A stretch of 34,243 nucleotides of DNA from Frankiales bacterium (GTDB lineage: Bacteria; Actinomycetota; Actinomycetes; Mycobacteriales; Geodermatophilaceae): assembly GCA_025465155.1 (NCBI GenBank), contig JAODNJ010000457.1, positions 1 to 34,243 of the forward strand, given 5' to 3'. Position 1 is the first letter of the stretch. Every line of letters starts with the position of its first letter. Below are positions 7,782 through 14,652 of the stretch, in pieces. Both the position numbers and the translations under genes were made by a program. The notes under the pieces were generated by a model. It searched no databases and was not told the DNA's origin. It worked only from the letters and a program-made list of their open reading frames with translations.

Positions 7782-8435
7782 ATGGCGCAAGGAAGACGCT
7801 TGGTCCTGTTCGACCTCGACGGCACCCTGGTCGACTCGGCGCCGGGGATCTGGGCATCGGTCCGCGCCGCGGCCTGCGAGCTCGGTCTGCCGCCTCCGAC
7901 CCCGGACCAGCTGCGGGCGATGGTCGGCCCTCCCCTCCAGGACGGCTTCGCCGTCGTGATGGGGCTGGCGGGTGGGGACGTCGACCGTGCGGTGGCGGCG
8001 TACCGGGCCCATTACGCGGCGGGGGCGATGCTCGACGTCACCGTCTACGCCGGGATCCCGGAACTGCTGGACGCGCTGGGGCGCGACGGCGCGACGCTCG
8101 CGGTGGCGACGAGCAAGCCCGAGCCCTTCGCCGTCCGCGTACTCGAGCACACCGGGCTGCTGTCGGCGTTCGCCTCCGTGCACGGGGCGACGTTCGACGG
8201 AACGGTGCGGCACAAGGAGCAGGTGGTGGCTGCCGCTCTCGCCGCGCACCCCGACGGCCGGGATGCGGTGCTCATCGGCGACCGGGCGCATGACGTGCTG
8301 GGGGCCGCGGCGCACGGCCTGCCGTGCATCGGCGCCGGCTGGGGGCCGGCTCGGGACGGCGAGCTCGAGGAGGCCGGCGCGGCGGTGCTGGCGGCGACGC
8401 CCGCGGACGTCCTCGCGGCGCTCGCCCGGCTCTGA
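7782..8435 (+). CDS. HAD-superfamily phosphatase, phosphoglycolate-phosphatase-like
   Basis: A 217-residue cytosolic HAD hydrolase of the Gph/PGP subfamily, acting on a small phosphate ester; substrate not determinable. Motif I is LFDLDGTLVDS (nucleophile Asp11, acid Asp13). A helical cap follows (to about residue 80), then AVATSKPEP (motif II Ser/Thr), RHKEQV (motif III Lys), and LIGDRAHDVLGA (motif IV acids). The ATG directly follows the integrase stop, with only AGGTAG as a weak SD inside the integrase tail. The N-terminus MAQGR seems to be supplied by the inserted element, the native start being left at 5505 beside cobK. The protein is full length and motif-complete, so it should be functional. 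It converges on the glycosyltransferase gene 12 bp downstream. Confidence 0.9.
   Translation: MAQGRRLVLFDLDGTLVDSAPGIWASVRAAACELGLPPPTPDQLRAMVGPPLQDGFAVVMGLAGGDVDRAVAAYRAHYAAGAMLDVTVYAGIPELLDALGRDGATLAVATSKPEPFAVRVLEHTGLLSAFASVHGATFDGTVRHKEQVVAAALAAHPDGRDAVLIGDRAHDVLGAAAHGLPCIGAGWGPARDGELEEAGAAVLAATPADVLAALARL
7803..7827 (+). repeat. Right direct repeat, candidate att site
   Basis: Matches 5547-5571 in 24 of 25 positions, with the final 20 bases identical. It covers HAD codons VLFDLDGT and lies 22 bp downstream of the integrase remnant. Confidence 0.55.
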
Positions 8436-8447
8436 ATCCGCCGCCGG

Positions 8448-9740
8448 TCAGCCGTGGAGCAGTGCCTCGGCCCGGTCGGCCGCCCTCGGCCGGGTCCGCG
8501 CCTCGACGGCGAGCCGGTCGGCGAACTCGAGAGCGGCGCGGGCGTACGCCGGATCCCGGAGGACCGTGTTCACGGCCGCGGCGATCCGGTCGGGCGGCGC
8601 GTCCCGATCCACCCGGACGCCCGCGCCGAGCCGCAGGACCCGCACGGTGTTGTCCTTCTGGTCGCGGCCCATCGGCACGCAGATCAGCGGGATCCCCGCT
8701 GCCAGGGCCTTGAGGGTGATGCCGTGACCGGCGTGCGTGACCACCGCCGCGGCCTCGGCCAGCACGGCGCGGTGGGGCGCGGCCGACACGACGCGGACGT
8801 TGGGCGGTGCCGGGACGTCGGTGGGGTCCACCGCCCGGCCGGTGGTGAGCACGCCCCTCACCGGCAGCCGGCCCAGCGCGGCCGCGGCCCGCCGCAGGAG
8901 GTCCGTCTGTCGCTGGAAGATGGAACTGCCCGCCACCAGCACGAGCGGCGCGTCTCCGGGGGGTCGCCACGAGCCGGGATCCGCGCCGCCGGCCGCCCAG
9001 TCCGGATCGTCGAGTTGGGGACCGACGAAGCGGACGTTCGGCGGGATGTGCGGGGAGGAGAAGTCGAACGACGGGCTGGTGAGCACGAGCACCTCGGCGC
9101 AGCGGTCCAGGAGTTCGAACAGGTCGCCGATCGGGGGAAGGTCGTACGCGGCGATGGTCCCGTTCAACGGAGGCAGGAAGATCGCCGACGCGCGCCTGGC
9201 GGCGGCGACGGCGAGCGTGTCCCTCGCCCGCCCGACGCGTCCCGTGCCTTGGCGCCAGCCCGTTCCCATGACGGGCAGGCCGCGGGTCGGGCGCATGTAG
9301 ACATTGGCCATCAGCGCGGCCGTCGGCAGGCCCGTCGCCGTGGCTCCGATCAGGATGCCCGGGACGGCGGCCTCGGCCAGGACGGCGTCGGCCCCGACCT
9401 CGCGCGCGGCACCGATCACGTCCGCGGCGAACCCCGGGGCGCCGCCGCAGATCAGCCGGTCGCGCGCGACCCGGAACGCGCGCACCGGATTACCGCCCTC
9501 GATCGCGGCGATCAACGTCGTCTGCTCGGCGAGGGAGGCGAAGTGTGGGCCGGCCCGCCAGGAGGTGAAGCCGCAGCCTGCTGCGCGCGCCGACGGTGCG
9601 ACGGTCGGGTCGGCGAGGACCGTCACGGCGTGACCGCGCCGCACCAGCTCTGCGGCCAACCCGAGGGCGGGCGGGACGGTCCCGCCGCCGTCGATGATCG
9701 CAAGCAGGAACCGGCCTCCGCGGGCGCGCTGTCCGGTCAC
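8448..9740 (-). CDS. GT1-family (UGT/macrolide-type) glycosyltransferase
   Basis: A 430-residue GT-B fold glycosyltransferase that would move a sugar from an NDP-sugar to a small hydrophobic acceptor. The N-domain opens RFLLAIIDGGGTVPPALGLAAELVRRGHAVTVL, the usual acceptor-side Rossmann start with a 'P.l.la..L..rGH.V' pattern. The C-domain has PLVLVAGSSIFQ and VVTHAGHGITLKALAAGIPLICVPMGRDQKDN near 340-370, the donor-binding signature with the conserved His-Gly and D/E-Q residues. No signal peptide or membrane segment. The GTG start gives VTGQRARGGRF. It is divergent from the glutamine-synthetase-like gene across 279 bp. Acceptor and sugar are unknown, and no deoxysugar genes lie nearby. Confidence 0.87.
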   Translation of the reverse strand: MTGQRARGGRFLLAIIDGGGTVPPALGLAAELVRRGHAVTVLADPTVAPSARAAGCGFTSWRAGPHFASLAEQTTLIAAIEGGNPVRAFRVARDRLICGGAPGFAADVIGAAREVGADAVLAEAAVPGILIGATATGLPTAALMANVYMRPTRGLPVMGTGWRQGTGRVGRARDTLAVAAARRASAIFLPPLNGTIAAYDLPPIGDLFELLDRCAEVLVLTSPSFDFSSPHIPPNVRFVGPQLDDPDWAAGGADPGSWRPPGDAPLVLVAGSSIFQRQTDLLRRAAAALGRLPVRGVLTTGRAVDPTDVPAPPNVRVVSAAPHRAVLAEAAAVVTHAGHGITLKALAAGIPLICVPMGRDQKDNTVRVLRLGAGVRVDRDAPPDRIAAAVNTVLRDPAYARAALEFADRLAVEARTRPRAADRAEALLHG

Positions 9741-9851
9741 CTTCCCACCCCCCTACCTCGGCGGGCGTCCGGCCACCATGGTCGGGGGGTCGGATCGCGG
9801 CGAGTAGGGGTACCGGCGTGCGGTGTGCCCGCGCGATCGTCGTCCGCCGTA

Positions 9852-9881
9852 TTGACAGCGGATCGAATGTAAGACTAGGAA
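9852..9881 (+). promoter_or_regulatory. Candidate sigma70-type promoter for the glutamine-synthetase-like gene
   Basis: A perfect TTGACA (9852-9857) is followed after 18 nt by TAGGAA (9876-9881). It lies in an unusually AT-rich patch (about 9850-9945) for this genome. Transcription from here would leave an untranslated leader of about 130 nt before the ATG at 10020. The rest of the 279-bp spacer shows no gene. Confidence 0.45.
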
Positions 9882-10019
9882 TTCACCAGCACCGCAATTG
9901 CCAGCTGCCATTCCTGTCCAGATAACAAACGTCTGCCCGGACCCCGGTCCTGGTTGCGCCACTGCACGCCCGCCTGCACCGGTCCGGAGTACCTCCCCGC
10001 ACCACGACAGGAGAGTCGT

Positions 10020-11492
10020 ATGCGCTCCCCGCACGAATCCAGCGTCGGTCAGATCGGCTTCATCCAGAACAACGGACTGTGGACCGACGATCAGGACTCG
10101 GCCGCGCAGGAACTCCGGAAGCGGTTGGAGAAGGAGGACATCCGGCGGGTCCGGATCGCGTGGTGCGACCAGCACGGGATCGCCCGCGGCAAGACCCTCA
10201 CGACCCCCGACTTCCTGCTGGCCATGCGCAACGGTCAGGACTTCCAGACCGCCACGCTGATCATGGACACGACCAACAACGTCGTGACCCCGCTGTTCGC
10301 CAAGGAGGGCGCCTACGGCGTCGAGGAGCTGACCGGCTTCCCGGACGCGATCCTGGTGCCCGATCCGGGGACGTTCCGTACCCTTCCGTGGAGCCGGGGG
10401 ACCGGCTGGGTGCTGTCGGACATGTACTTCCAGAGCGGTCGTCCGGTTCCGTTCTGCAGCCGGCAGATCATGCGCCGCAGCCTCGCCACGCTCGCCGAAC
10501 GCGGCTACGACTACCTGGCCGGCCTCGAGGTCGAGTTCTACATCACCCGGCTCGAGGACAAGAAGCTGACGCCGGAGCAGTCGGGATGGCCCCCGGACGC
10601 ACCGACGGTCTCGACCGTGGCGCACGGGTTCCAGTACCTGACCGAGATCCGCAACGACGAGATCGACGACATCCTGATCCTGCTTCAGGACAACCTCGAG
10701 GCCCTGGACCTGCCCCTGCGATCCATGGAGGACGAGTGGGGGCCGGGCCAGACCGAGTTCACCTTCGACCCGCAGCTGGGACTGGATTCCGCGGACTCCA
10801 TGCTGCTGTTCCGGACAGCGGTCAAGCAGCTCTGCCGGCGCAACGGCCTGCACGCGACGTTCATGACGAAGCCGGCCCTGCCCAACTTCTTCTCCAGTGG
10901 CTGGCACCTGCACCAGTCGCTCGTCGGTCGCGACGGCTCCGGTAACGCCTTCACCGACCGGACGAACGGCGAGGTCCTCTCCGAGGTGGCCCGTCACTTC
11001 GTCGGCGGCCTGCTCGAGCACGCCAACGCCAGTTCGGTGTTCGCGACGCCGACCATCAACGGCTACAAGCGGTTCGCACCGTTCTCCTTCGCCCCGGACC
11101 GGGCCTCCTGGGCGGTGGAGAACCGGGGCGCGATGATCCGCGTCCTGGGCGGCCCGGGCGACGAGAGCACGCACCTCGAGAACCGGGTCGGGGAACCGTG
11201 CGCCAATCCGTACCTGTTCATGGCCACGCAGATCGCCGCGGGCCTCGACGGCATCGACCGCTCGCTCGACCCCGGGGCGCCGGATGCCGAGCCCTACGGG
11301 GCCGACCGGCGAATGCTGCCGACCGGCCTCGACGAGGCGGTCGCCGCGCTGGAGACCGAGGGCCAGGTCTTCCGGGACGCGTTCGGCTCGGCCTTCGTCG
11401 ACTTCATCCTCTCCATCAAGCAGCACGAGCTCGGCCGCTACCGCGCACACGTCACCGACTGGGAGCAGCGGGAGTACTTCGAGGTCTACTAG
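10020..11492 (+). CDS. Glutamine-synthetase-like gamma-glutamyl-amine ligase (GS family)
   Basis: The 490-residue protein belongs to the glutamine synthetase superfamily, in the branch that includes PuuA, gamma-glutamylanilide and gamma-glutamylisopropylamide synthases. Likely reaction: ATP-dependent ligation of glutamate to ammonia or an amine. Catalytic landmarks are present: GLEVEFYI (metal-binding Glu pair), GPGQTEFTF, SSGWHLHQSL (the conserved His), ATPTINGYKRF, ENRGAMIR, and HLENRVGEPCANPYL. The N-terminal beta-grasp region includes RIAWCDQHGIARGKTL. ATG 10020 is chosen because ACAGGAGAG lies just upstream; an earlier in-frame start at 9954 adds a non-conserved segment. The catalytic set is complete, so it should be active. 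The PPOX gene follows 54 bp later and is probably co-transcribed. The true amine is unknown. Confidence 0.85.
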   Translation: MRSPHESSVGQIGFIQNNGLWTDDQDSAAQELRKRLEKEDIRRVRIAWCDQHGIARGKTLTTPDFLLAMRNGQDFQTATLIMDTTNNVVTPLFAKEGAYGVEELTGFPDAILVPDPGTFRTLPWSRGTGWVLSDMYFQSGRPVPFCSRQIMRRSLATLAERGYDYLAGLEVEFYITRLEDKKLTPEQSGWPPDAPTVSTVAHGFQYLTEIRNDEIDDILILLQDNLEALDLPLRSMEDEWGPGQTEFTFDPQLGLDSADSMLLFRTAVKQLCRRNGLHATFMTKPALPNFFSSGWHLHQSLVGRDGSGNAFTDRTNGEVLSEVARHFVGGLLEHANASSVFATPTINGYKRFAPFSFAPDRASWAVENRGAMIRVLGGPGDESTHLENRVGEPCANPYLFMATQIAAGLDGIDRSLDPGAPDAEPYGADRRMLPTGLDEAVAALETEGQVFRDAFGSAFVDFILSIKQHELGRYRAHVTDWEQREYFEVY

Positions 11493-11546
11493 GCGGCTCT
11501 CCGCATTCGACAGCTGGAACGGGACGGGATACCGGAGGGCGACGGA

Positions 11547-12107
11547 ATGACGGAGGAGAAGGCCGAGTGGCGCGGCAGGCTCGGCGGCATGAGCGCGGCG
11601 GAGGTGAACGAGTTCCTCGCCGGGCCCTGGATCGCGAGAATCGCCTGCCTCAAGCCGGACGGCTCGCCCTACATCTTTCCTGCCTGGTACCACTGGGACG
11701 GCGTCGCCTTCTGGCTCGTCCCCCGCGCCCGGTCCGCCTGGGCGCACTACCTCGTCCGCGATCCGCGGGTGAGCCTCGTCGTCGACGAGCCGGAGCCGCC
11801 GATCCGCAAGGTGGTCTGCGAGGGCACCGCCGTCTGCGTGGAGGCCGCGGTCGGGGCCTACCTCGAGAACGGCGAGATGTCGATCTGGAACAAGATCGGC
11901 ACGTACGAGACCGGGCCGCGCTACCTGGGGGAGAAGGTGAACGACTACCGCGGCGAGGTGAACGTCGAACCGTGCTGGACGTTCAAGATCGTGCCCCAGA
12001 AGCTGACCACCTGGCAGGGCTTCGGCTGGGCGAACAGGTACGCCCACGACGAGCTGCACCCGGACGAGAGCGGGCAGGCCGTGGTGACACCGAAGTACTA
12101 CGGCTGA
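11547..12107 (+). CDS. PPOX-fold (pyridoxamine-phosphate-oxidase-like) flavin/F420-binding protein
   Basis: A 186-residue single-domain protein of the split-barrel PPOX family, which binds FMN, F420 or haem. MSAAEVNEFLAGPWIARIACLKPDGSPYIFPAWYHWDG is the standard N-terminal barrel, and FWLVPRARSAWAHYLVRDPRVSLVVD is the cofactor-region strand-helix. The C-terminal half is longer than minimal members and ends near LTTWQGFGWANRY. GGAGGG precedes the ATG. It follows the glutamine-synthetase-like gene on the same strand, suggesting a shared pathway in which one gene activates an amine by glutamylation and the other reduces or oxidises an intermediate (inference). It converges on the MFS gene at 12124. 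Cofactor cannot be chosen from sequence alone. Confidence 0.82.
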   Translation: MTEEKAEWRGRLGGMSAAEVNEFLAGPWIARIACLKPDGSPYIFPAWYHWDGVAFWLVPRARSAWAHYLVRDPRVSLVVDEPEPPIRKVVCEGTAVCVEAAVGAYLENGEMSIWNKIGTYETGPRYLGEKVNDYRGEVNVEPCWTFKIVPQKLTTWQGFGWANRYAHDELHPDESGQAVVTPKYYG

Positions 12108-12123
12108 CCCCGCGACGGCGGAG

Positions 12124-13407
12124 TCAGGCCGCCAGGGACTCGCTCTCCGTCGCCGGCTCCGCGGCGGCGTGACCCGCGGTCCTGCGGCGCAGTAGCAGGC
12201 CGCCCACCGCGACCAGCGCCAGCACCATGACGACGGCGCCGTAGATCTCCGTCGTGGCGGCCAGCCCCAGACTGCCGACGGCCATCCCTGCGGCGACGGC
12301 CGGCAGACTGAAGGCGAGATAGCCGACGACGAAGGTGCTGGCCAGCAGGCCGGCGCGGTGCCCGGGCTCGACGCCGTGAGTGATCATGGCGACCGCCCCG
12401 AGGAACGAGCCGCCGAACCCGAAGCCGGTGACGACGGCCGCGAGGAACAGCAGCGCCACCGAGCCGGTGAGCACGGCGGCGATCGTGCCCCCCACGCCGA
12501 CGGCGAAGGTGACGGCACCGGCCAGCAGCGCCGTCTCGGGGGCGACCGGCCGCATCGCCAGGGAGCCCAGCAGGCCCGTGCCGTTGAGAGCGAGGATCAG
12601 CAGGCTGCCGACGACGTGGTTGTCGATGCCGAAGACCCCGGCGACCAGGGACGGGCCCAGTGAGGCGTACAGCCCGCCGATCGCCCACGCGGCCACCAGA
12701 CACGGCAGGGCTACGAGGAACGGACGTCGGTGGGCGACCGGCACCTCCACCGTCGGACGCAGCGACGCCAGCACGCCGGGCACACGCGACGAGGACTCCG
12801 GCAGCAGGAGCACGCTCACGGCCGCCAGCAGGAAGACGCCGGTCAGGACGCCGAACGCCCACCGGCCCGGCGATGGCACGAACTGCACCAGCAGCCCCGA
12901 TCCGACCGCGCCGAGAGACAGGCCGAGCCCGGGGGAGGCGCTGTTGACGAACGACCCGAGCGGCCGCTCGGACCGCTGGAAGTCCAGCACCGCGGCTCCC
13001 AGCGTGCTGGTGAGGGCCCCGGTAGCCAGACCCTGGACCACACGGGCCGCCAGCAGCGACCCCACGCCGTCGGCGGCCAGGAAGAGCACCATGGCGCCGG
13101 CCTCGAGCAGGAAGGCCACCGCGAGCACCGGCCGCCGGCCGACGTGGTCCGACAGGCCGCCGACCACCAGCAGCGAGACCAGCAGGGCCAGCGCATAGAT
13201 GCCGAAGATCGCGGTCAGCACGCCGGAGCTGAACCCGAACTCCTGCTGGTATACGCGGTACAGCGGCGAGGGAACGCCGGAGGCGGCCAGCATGAGCAGC
13301 AGCAGGAACGCGACCGACCAGAAGGCGGCCGGCCCGGAGAGGCGGGGCACGTCAGCTGCCAAGCCGCCGGGCCCCCGGCTGATTCCCCGCCGCACCCCTC
13401 GCGACAT
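12124..13407 (-). CDS. MFS transporter, 12-TM type
   Basis: A 427-residue major facilitator protein with about 12 hydrophobic segments. SGVPSPLYRVYQQEFGFSSGVLTAIFGIYALAL spans TM1 to TM2, and VGGLSDHVGRRPVL is the cytoplasmic loop 2-3 motif (G-x-L-s-D-x-x-G-R-R). ARVVQGLATGALTSTLGAA matches TM4, and a second-half repeat follows. The C-terminus is short, charged and cytoplasmic. Drug-like efflux is the commonest role, but substrate is unknown. The ATG at 13407 comes 12 nt after the mftD stop on the same strand, so mftD and this transporter probably form an operon under the palindrome upstream of mftD. Confidence 0.88.
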   Translation of the reverse strand: MSRGVRRGISRGPGGLAADVPRLSGPAAFWSVAFLLLLMLAASGVPSPLYRVYQQEFGFSSGVLTAIFGIYALALLVSLLVVGGLSDHVGRRPVLAVAFLLEAGAMVLFLAADGVGSLLAARVVQGLATGALTSTLGAAVLDFQRSERPLGSFVNSASPGLGLSLGAVGSGLLVQFVPSPGRWAFGVLTGVFLLAAVSVLLLPESSSRVPGVLASLRPTVEVPVAHRRPFLVALPCLVAAWAIGGLYASLGPSLVAGVFGIDNHVVGSLLILALNGTGLLGSLAMRPVAPETALLAGAVTFAVGVGGTIAAVLTGSVALLFLAAVVTGFGFGGSFLGAVAMITHGVEPGHRAGLLASTFVVGYLAFSLPAVAAGMAVGSLGLAATTEIYGAVVMVLALVAVGGLLLRRRTAGHAAAEPATESESLAA

Positions 13408-13419
13408 CCGCGGTCGGGG

Positions 13420-14595
13420 TCAGCTCCAGTCGCGGGTGAAGCCCGGCGGCACCAGGACGTCGTCGCGGGTCAGGTCGTGCACCGAGGCCTTGCCGAGCCC
13501 CAGCAGCGCCGAGTCGATGCCCTGGCGCAGCACGTCGAGCACGTTCTGCACCCCCCGGTCGCCGTTCGCCGCCAGACCCCACAGGTAGGCGCGGCCGATC
13601 ATCACTGCGCGGGCGCCGAGCGCCAGCGCCTTGACCACGTCGCTGCCCCGGCGGATGCCGCCGTCCATCACGACCTCGATCCGGTCGCCGACCGCGTCGA
13701 CGACGCCGGGCAGCGAGCGGATCGCACCCGGGGTGCCGTCGAGGTTGTTGCCGCCGTGGGTGGAGACCGAGATCGCCGTGACCCCGGCGTCGACGGCGCG
13801 GCGCGCGTCGTCGGCTCTGCTGATGCCCTTGAGCATGAACGGGCCGCCCCACTGCTCGCGCAGCCAGGCGATGTCCTCCCAGCGGGCCGGCGGGGTGGTC
13901 ATCCACTCGTAGTACGCGCCGAAGAACGTGGGCGCCGGCGCCCCGCCGAGCGGCAGGTTCGGCACCGTCAGGTCGGGGATGGCACCGGTGCGGAGGTAGG
14001 AGGCCAGCCACCGCGGCTTGAGCAGCACCTCGGGGGCGAACCTGATCGCGCTCTTGGCGTCGATCTTCTCCGGGATCGGGGGGGCGCCCCAGTCGCGCCG
14101 CGAGTTGAACGTCCAGTCCAGCGTCACGATCAGGCCCTGCGCGCCCGCGGCACGGGCCCGCTCGGCACGGGCGAGGATCGTGTCGCGGTCGCCGGACCAG
14201 TAGAGCTGGAAGAAGGTCTTCGGGTTGGCCGCGATCACCTCCTCCATGGGCTTGCTCGCGTAGGAGCTCAGCCCCATCGCGGTCCCCTCGGCCGCCGCCC
14301 CGCGGGCCACGGCGACCTCGCCGTCGGGGTGCACGGCCTGCACGCCCGTGGGCGAGATGAGGACCGGCAGCGAGATCTGCTGGCCCATCACGGTGGTCGA
14401 CAGGTCGCGCTTCTCCGGGAGGTCGGCGACGTGCGGGCGGAAGCCGAGCTCGTCGAAGGCGGCGATGTTGTCGTTCATCGTCAGCCCCTTCTCGGAGCCG
14501 GCGACGAGCGCCAGGTACACGGAGCGGGGCAGCCGCCTGCGCGCACGCCGCTGCGCCGTCTCGACGGTCTCGAACCAGTCCCGCGTGTCCGCCAT
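13420..14595 (-). CDS. mftD: MftD-type FMN-dependent dehydrogenase (pre-mycofactocin synthase family)
   Basis: MftD is an FMN alpha-hydroxy-acid-dehydrogenase-fold enzyme that oxidatively deaminates the MftA-derived dipeptide to pre-mycofactocin. The 391-residue product closely resembles what I recall of mycobacterial MftD (Rv0694): ETVETAQRRARRRLPRSVY, SEKGLTMNDN, KRDLSTTVMGQ, ISPTGVQAVHPDGEVAVARG, HGGNNLDGTPGAIRSLP and VMDGGIRRGSDVVKALALGARAVMIGRAYLWG. The FMN-phosphate-binding glycines and the substrate-binding HGGN are intact. No mftA, B, C, E or F is in the window, so this is a stray mftD or a paralogue with another substrate. A likely leaderless start (CACAAT 7 nt before ATG) and a 19-bp palindrome precede it; an MFS gene follows 12 nt downstream. 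Confidence 0.85.
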   Translation of the reverse strand: MADTRDWFETVETAQRRARRRLPRSVYLALVAGSEKGLTMNDNIAAFDELGFRPHVADLPEKRDLSTTVMGQQISLPVLISPTGVQAVHPDGEVAVARGAAAEGTAMGLSSYASKPMEEVIAANPKTFFQLYWSGDRDTILARAERARAAGAQGLIVTLDWTFNSRRDWGAPPIPEKIDAKSAIRFAPEVLLKPRWLASYLRTGAIPDLTVPNLPLGGAPAPTFFGAYYEWMTTPPARWEDIAWLREQWGGPFMLKGISRADDARRAVDAGVTAISVSTHGGNNLDGTPGAIRSLPGVVDAVGDRIEVVMDGGIRRGSDVVKALALGARAVMIGRAYLWGLAANGDRGVQNVLDVLRQGIDSALLGLGKASVHDLTRDDVLVPPGFTRDWS

Positions 14596-14602
14596 GGACG
14601 GG

Positions 14603-14608
14603 ATTGTG
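14603..14608 (-). promoter_or_regulatory. -10-like hexamer upstream of mftD
   Basis: On the minus strand CACAAT ends 7 nt before the mftD ATG (14595). It differs from TAnnnT only in the first base. With no SD visible, a leaderless transcript is plausible. Confidence 0.35.
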
Positions 14609-14615
14609 CCCCAGC

Positions 14616-14634
14616 CGTGGCACTGAGTGCCACG
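14616..14634. promoter_or_regulatory. Perfect 19-bp palindrome, candidate operator for mftD-MFS
   Basis: CGTGGCACTGAGTGCCACG is a perfect inverted repeat with 9-bp arms around a single central base. It lies 20 nt upstream of the mftD ATG, across the expected spacer and -35 region of a leaderless promoter. A one-base centre cannot form a terminator loop, so a binding site for a dimeric repressor (GntR or TetR type) is the simplest reading. No regulator gene is adjacent. Confidence 0.55.
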
Positions 14635-14652
14635 AGCGTTCCGGCGGTGCCC

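Larger units (their letters stand above)
5547..7827. mobile_element. Decayed integrative element inserted in the 5' end of a HAD phosphatase gene
   Basis: The segment is bounded by 25-bp direct repeats (24 of 25 identical) that both encode HAD motif I. A tyrosine integrase remnant sits 22 bp inside the right repeat, the usual place for an integrase next to its att site. The left repeat lies in a truncated HAD start overlapping cobK; the right lies in the full-length HAD gene with a new start. Cargo is a Qor-type oxidoreductase and a small lipoprotein. Around 5590-5710 and 7430-7510 the base composition is visibly less GC-rich and no good gene is present. GATGTGTACCC occurs near both ends (5668-5678 and 7728-7738). 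The integrase is internally deleted, so the element should be immobile. Confidence 0.55.

Noticed and set aside
14616-14634. Reading the palindrome as a terminator for cobIJ or a B12-box element
   Set aside because: It lies past the cobIJ stop, but a single-base centre cannot loop and no U-run follows. GCCAC resemblance to a B12 box is not accompanied by other conserved riboswitch parts.
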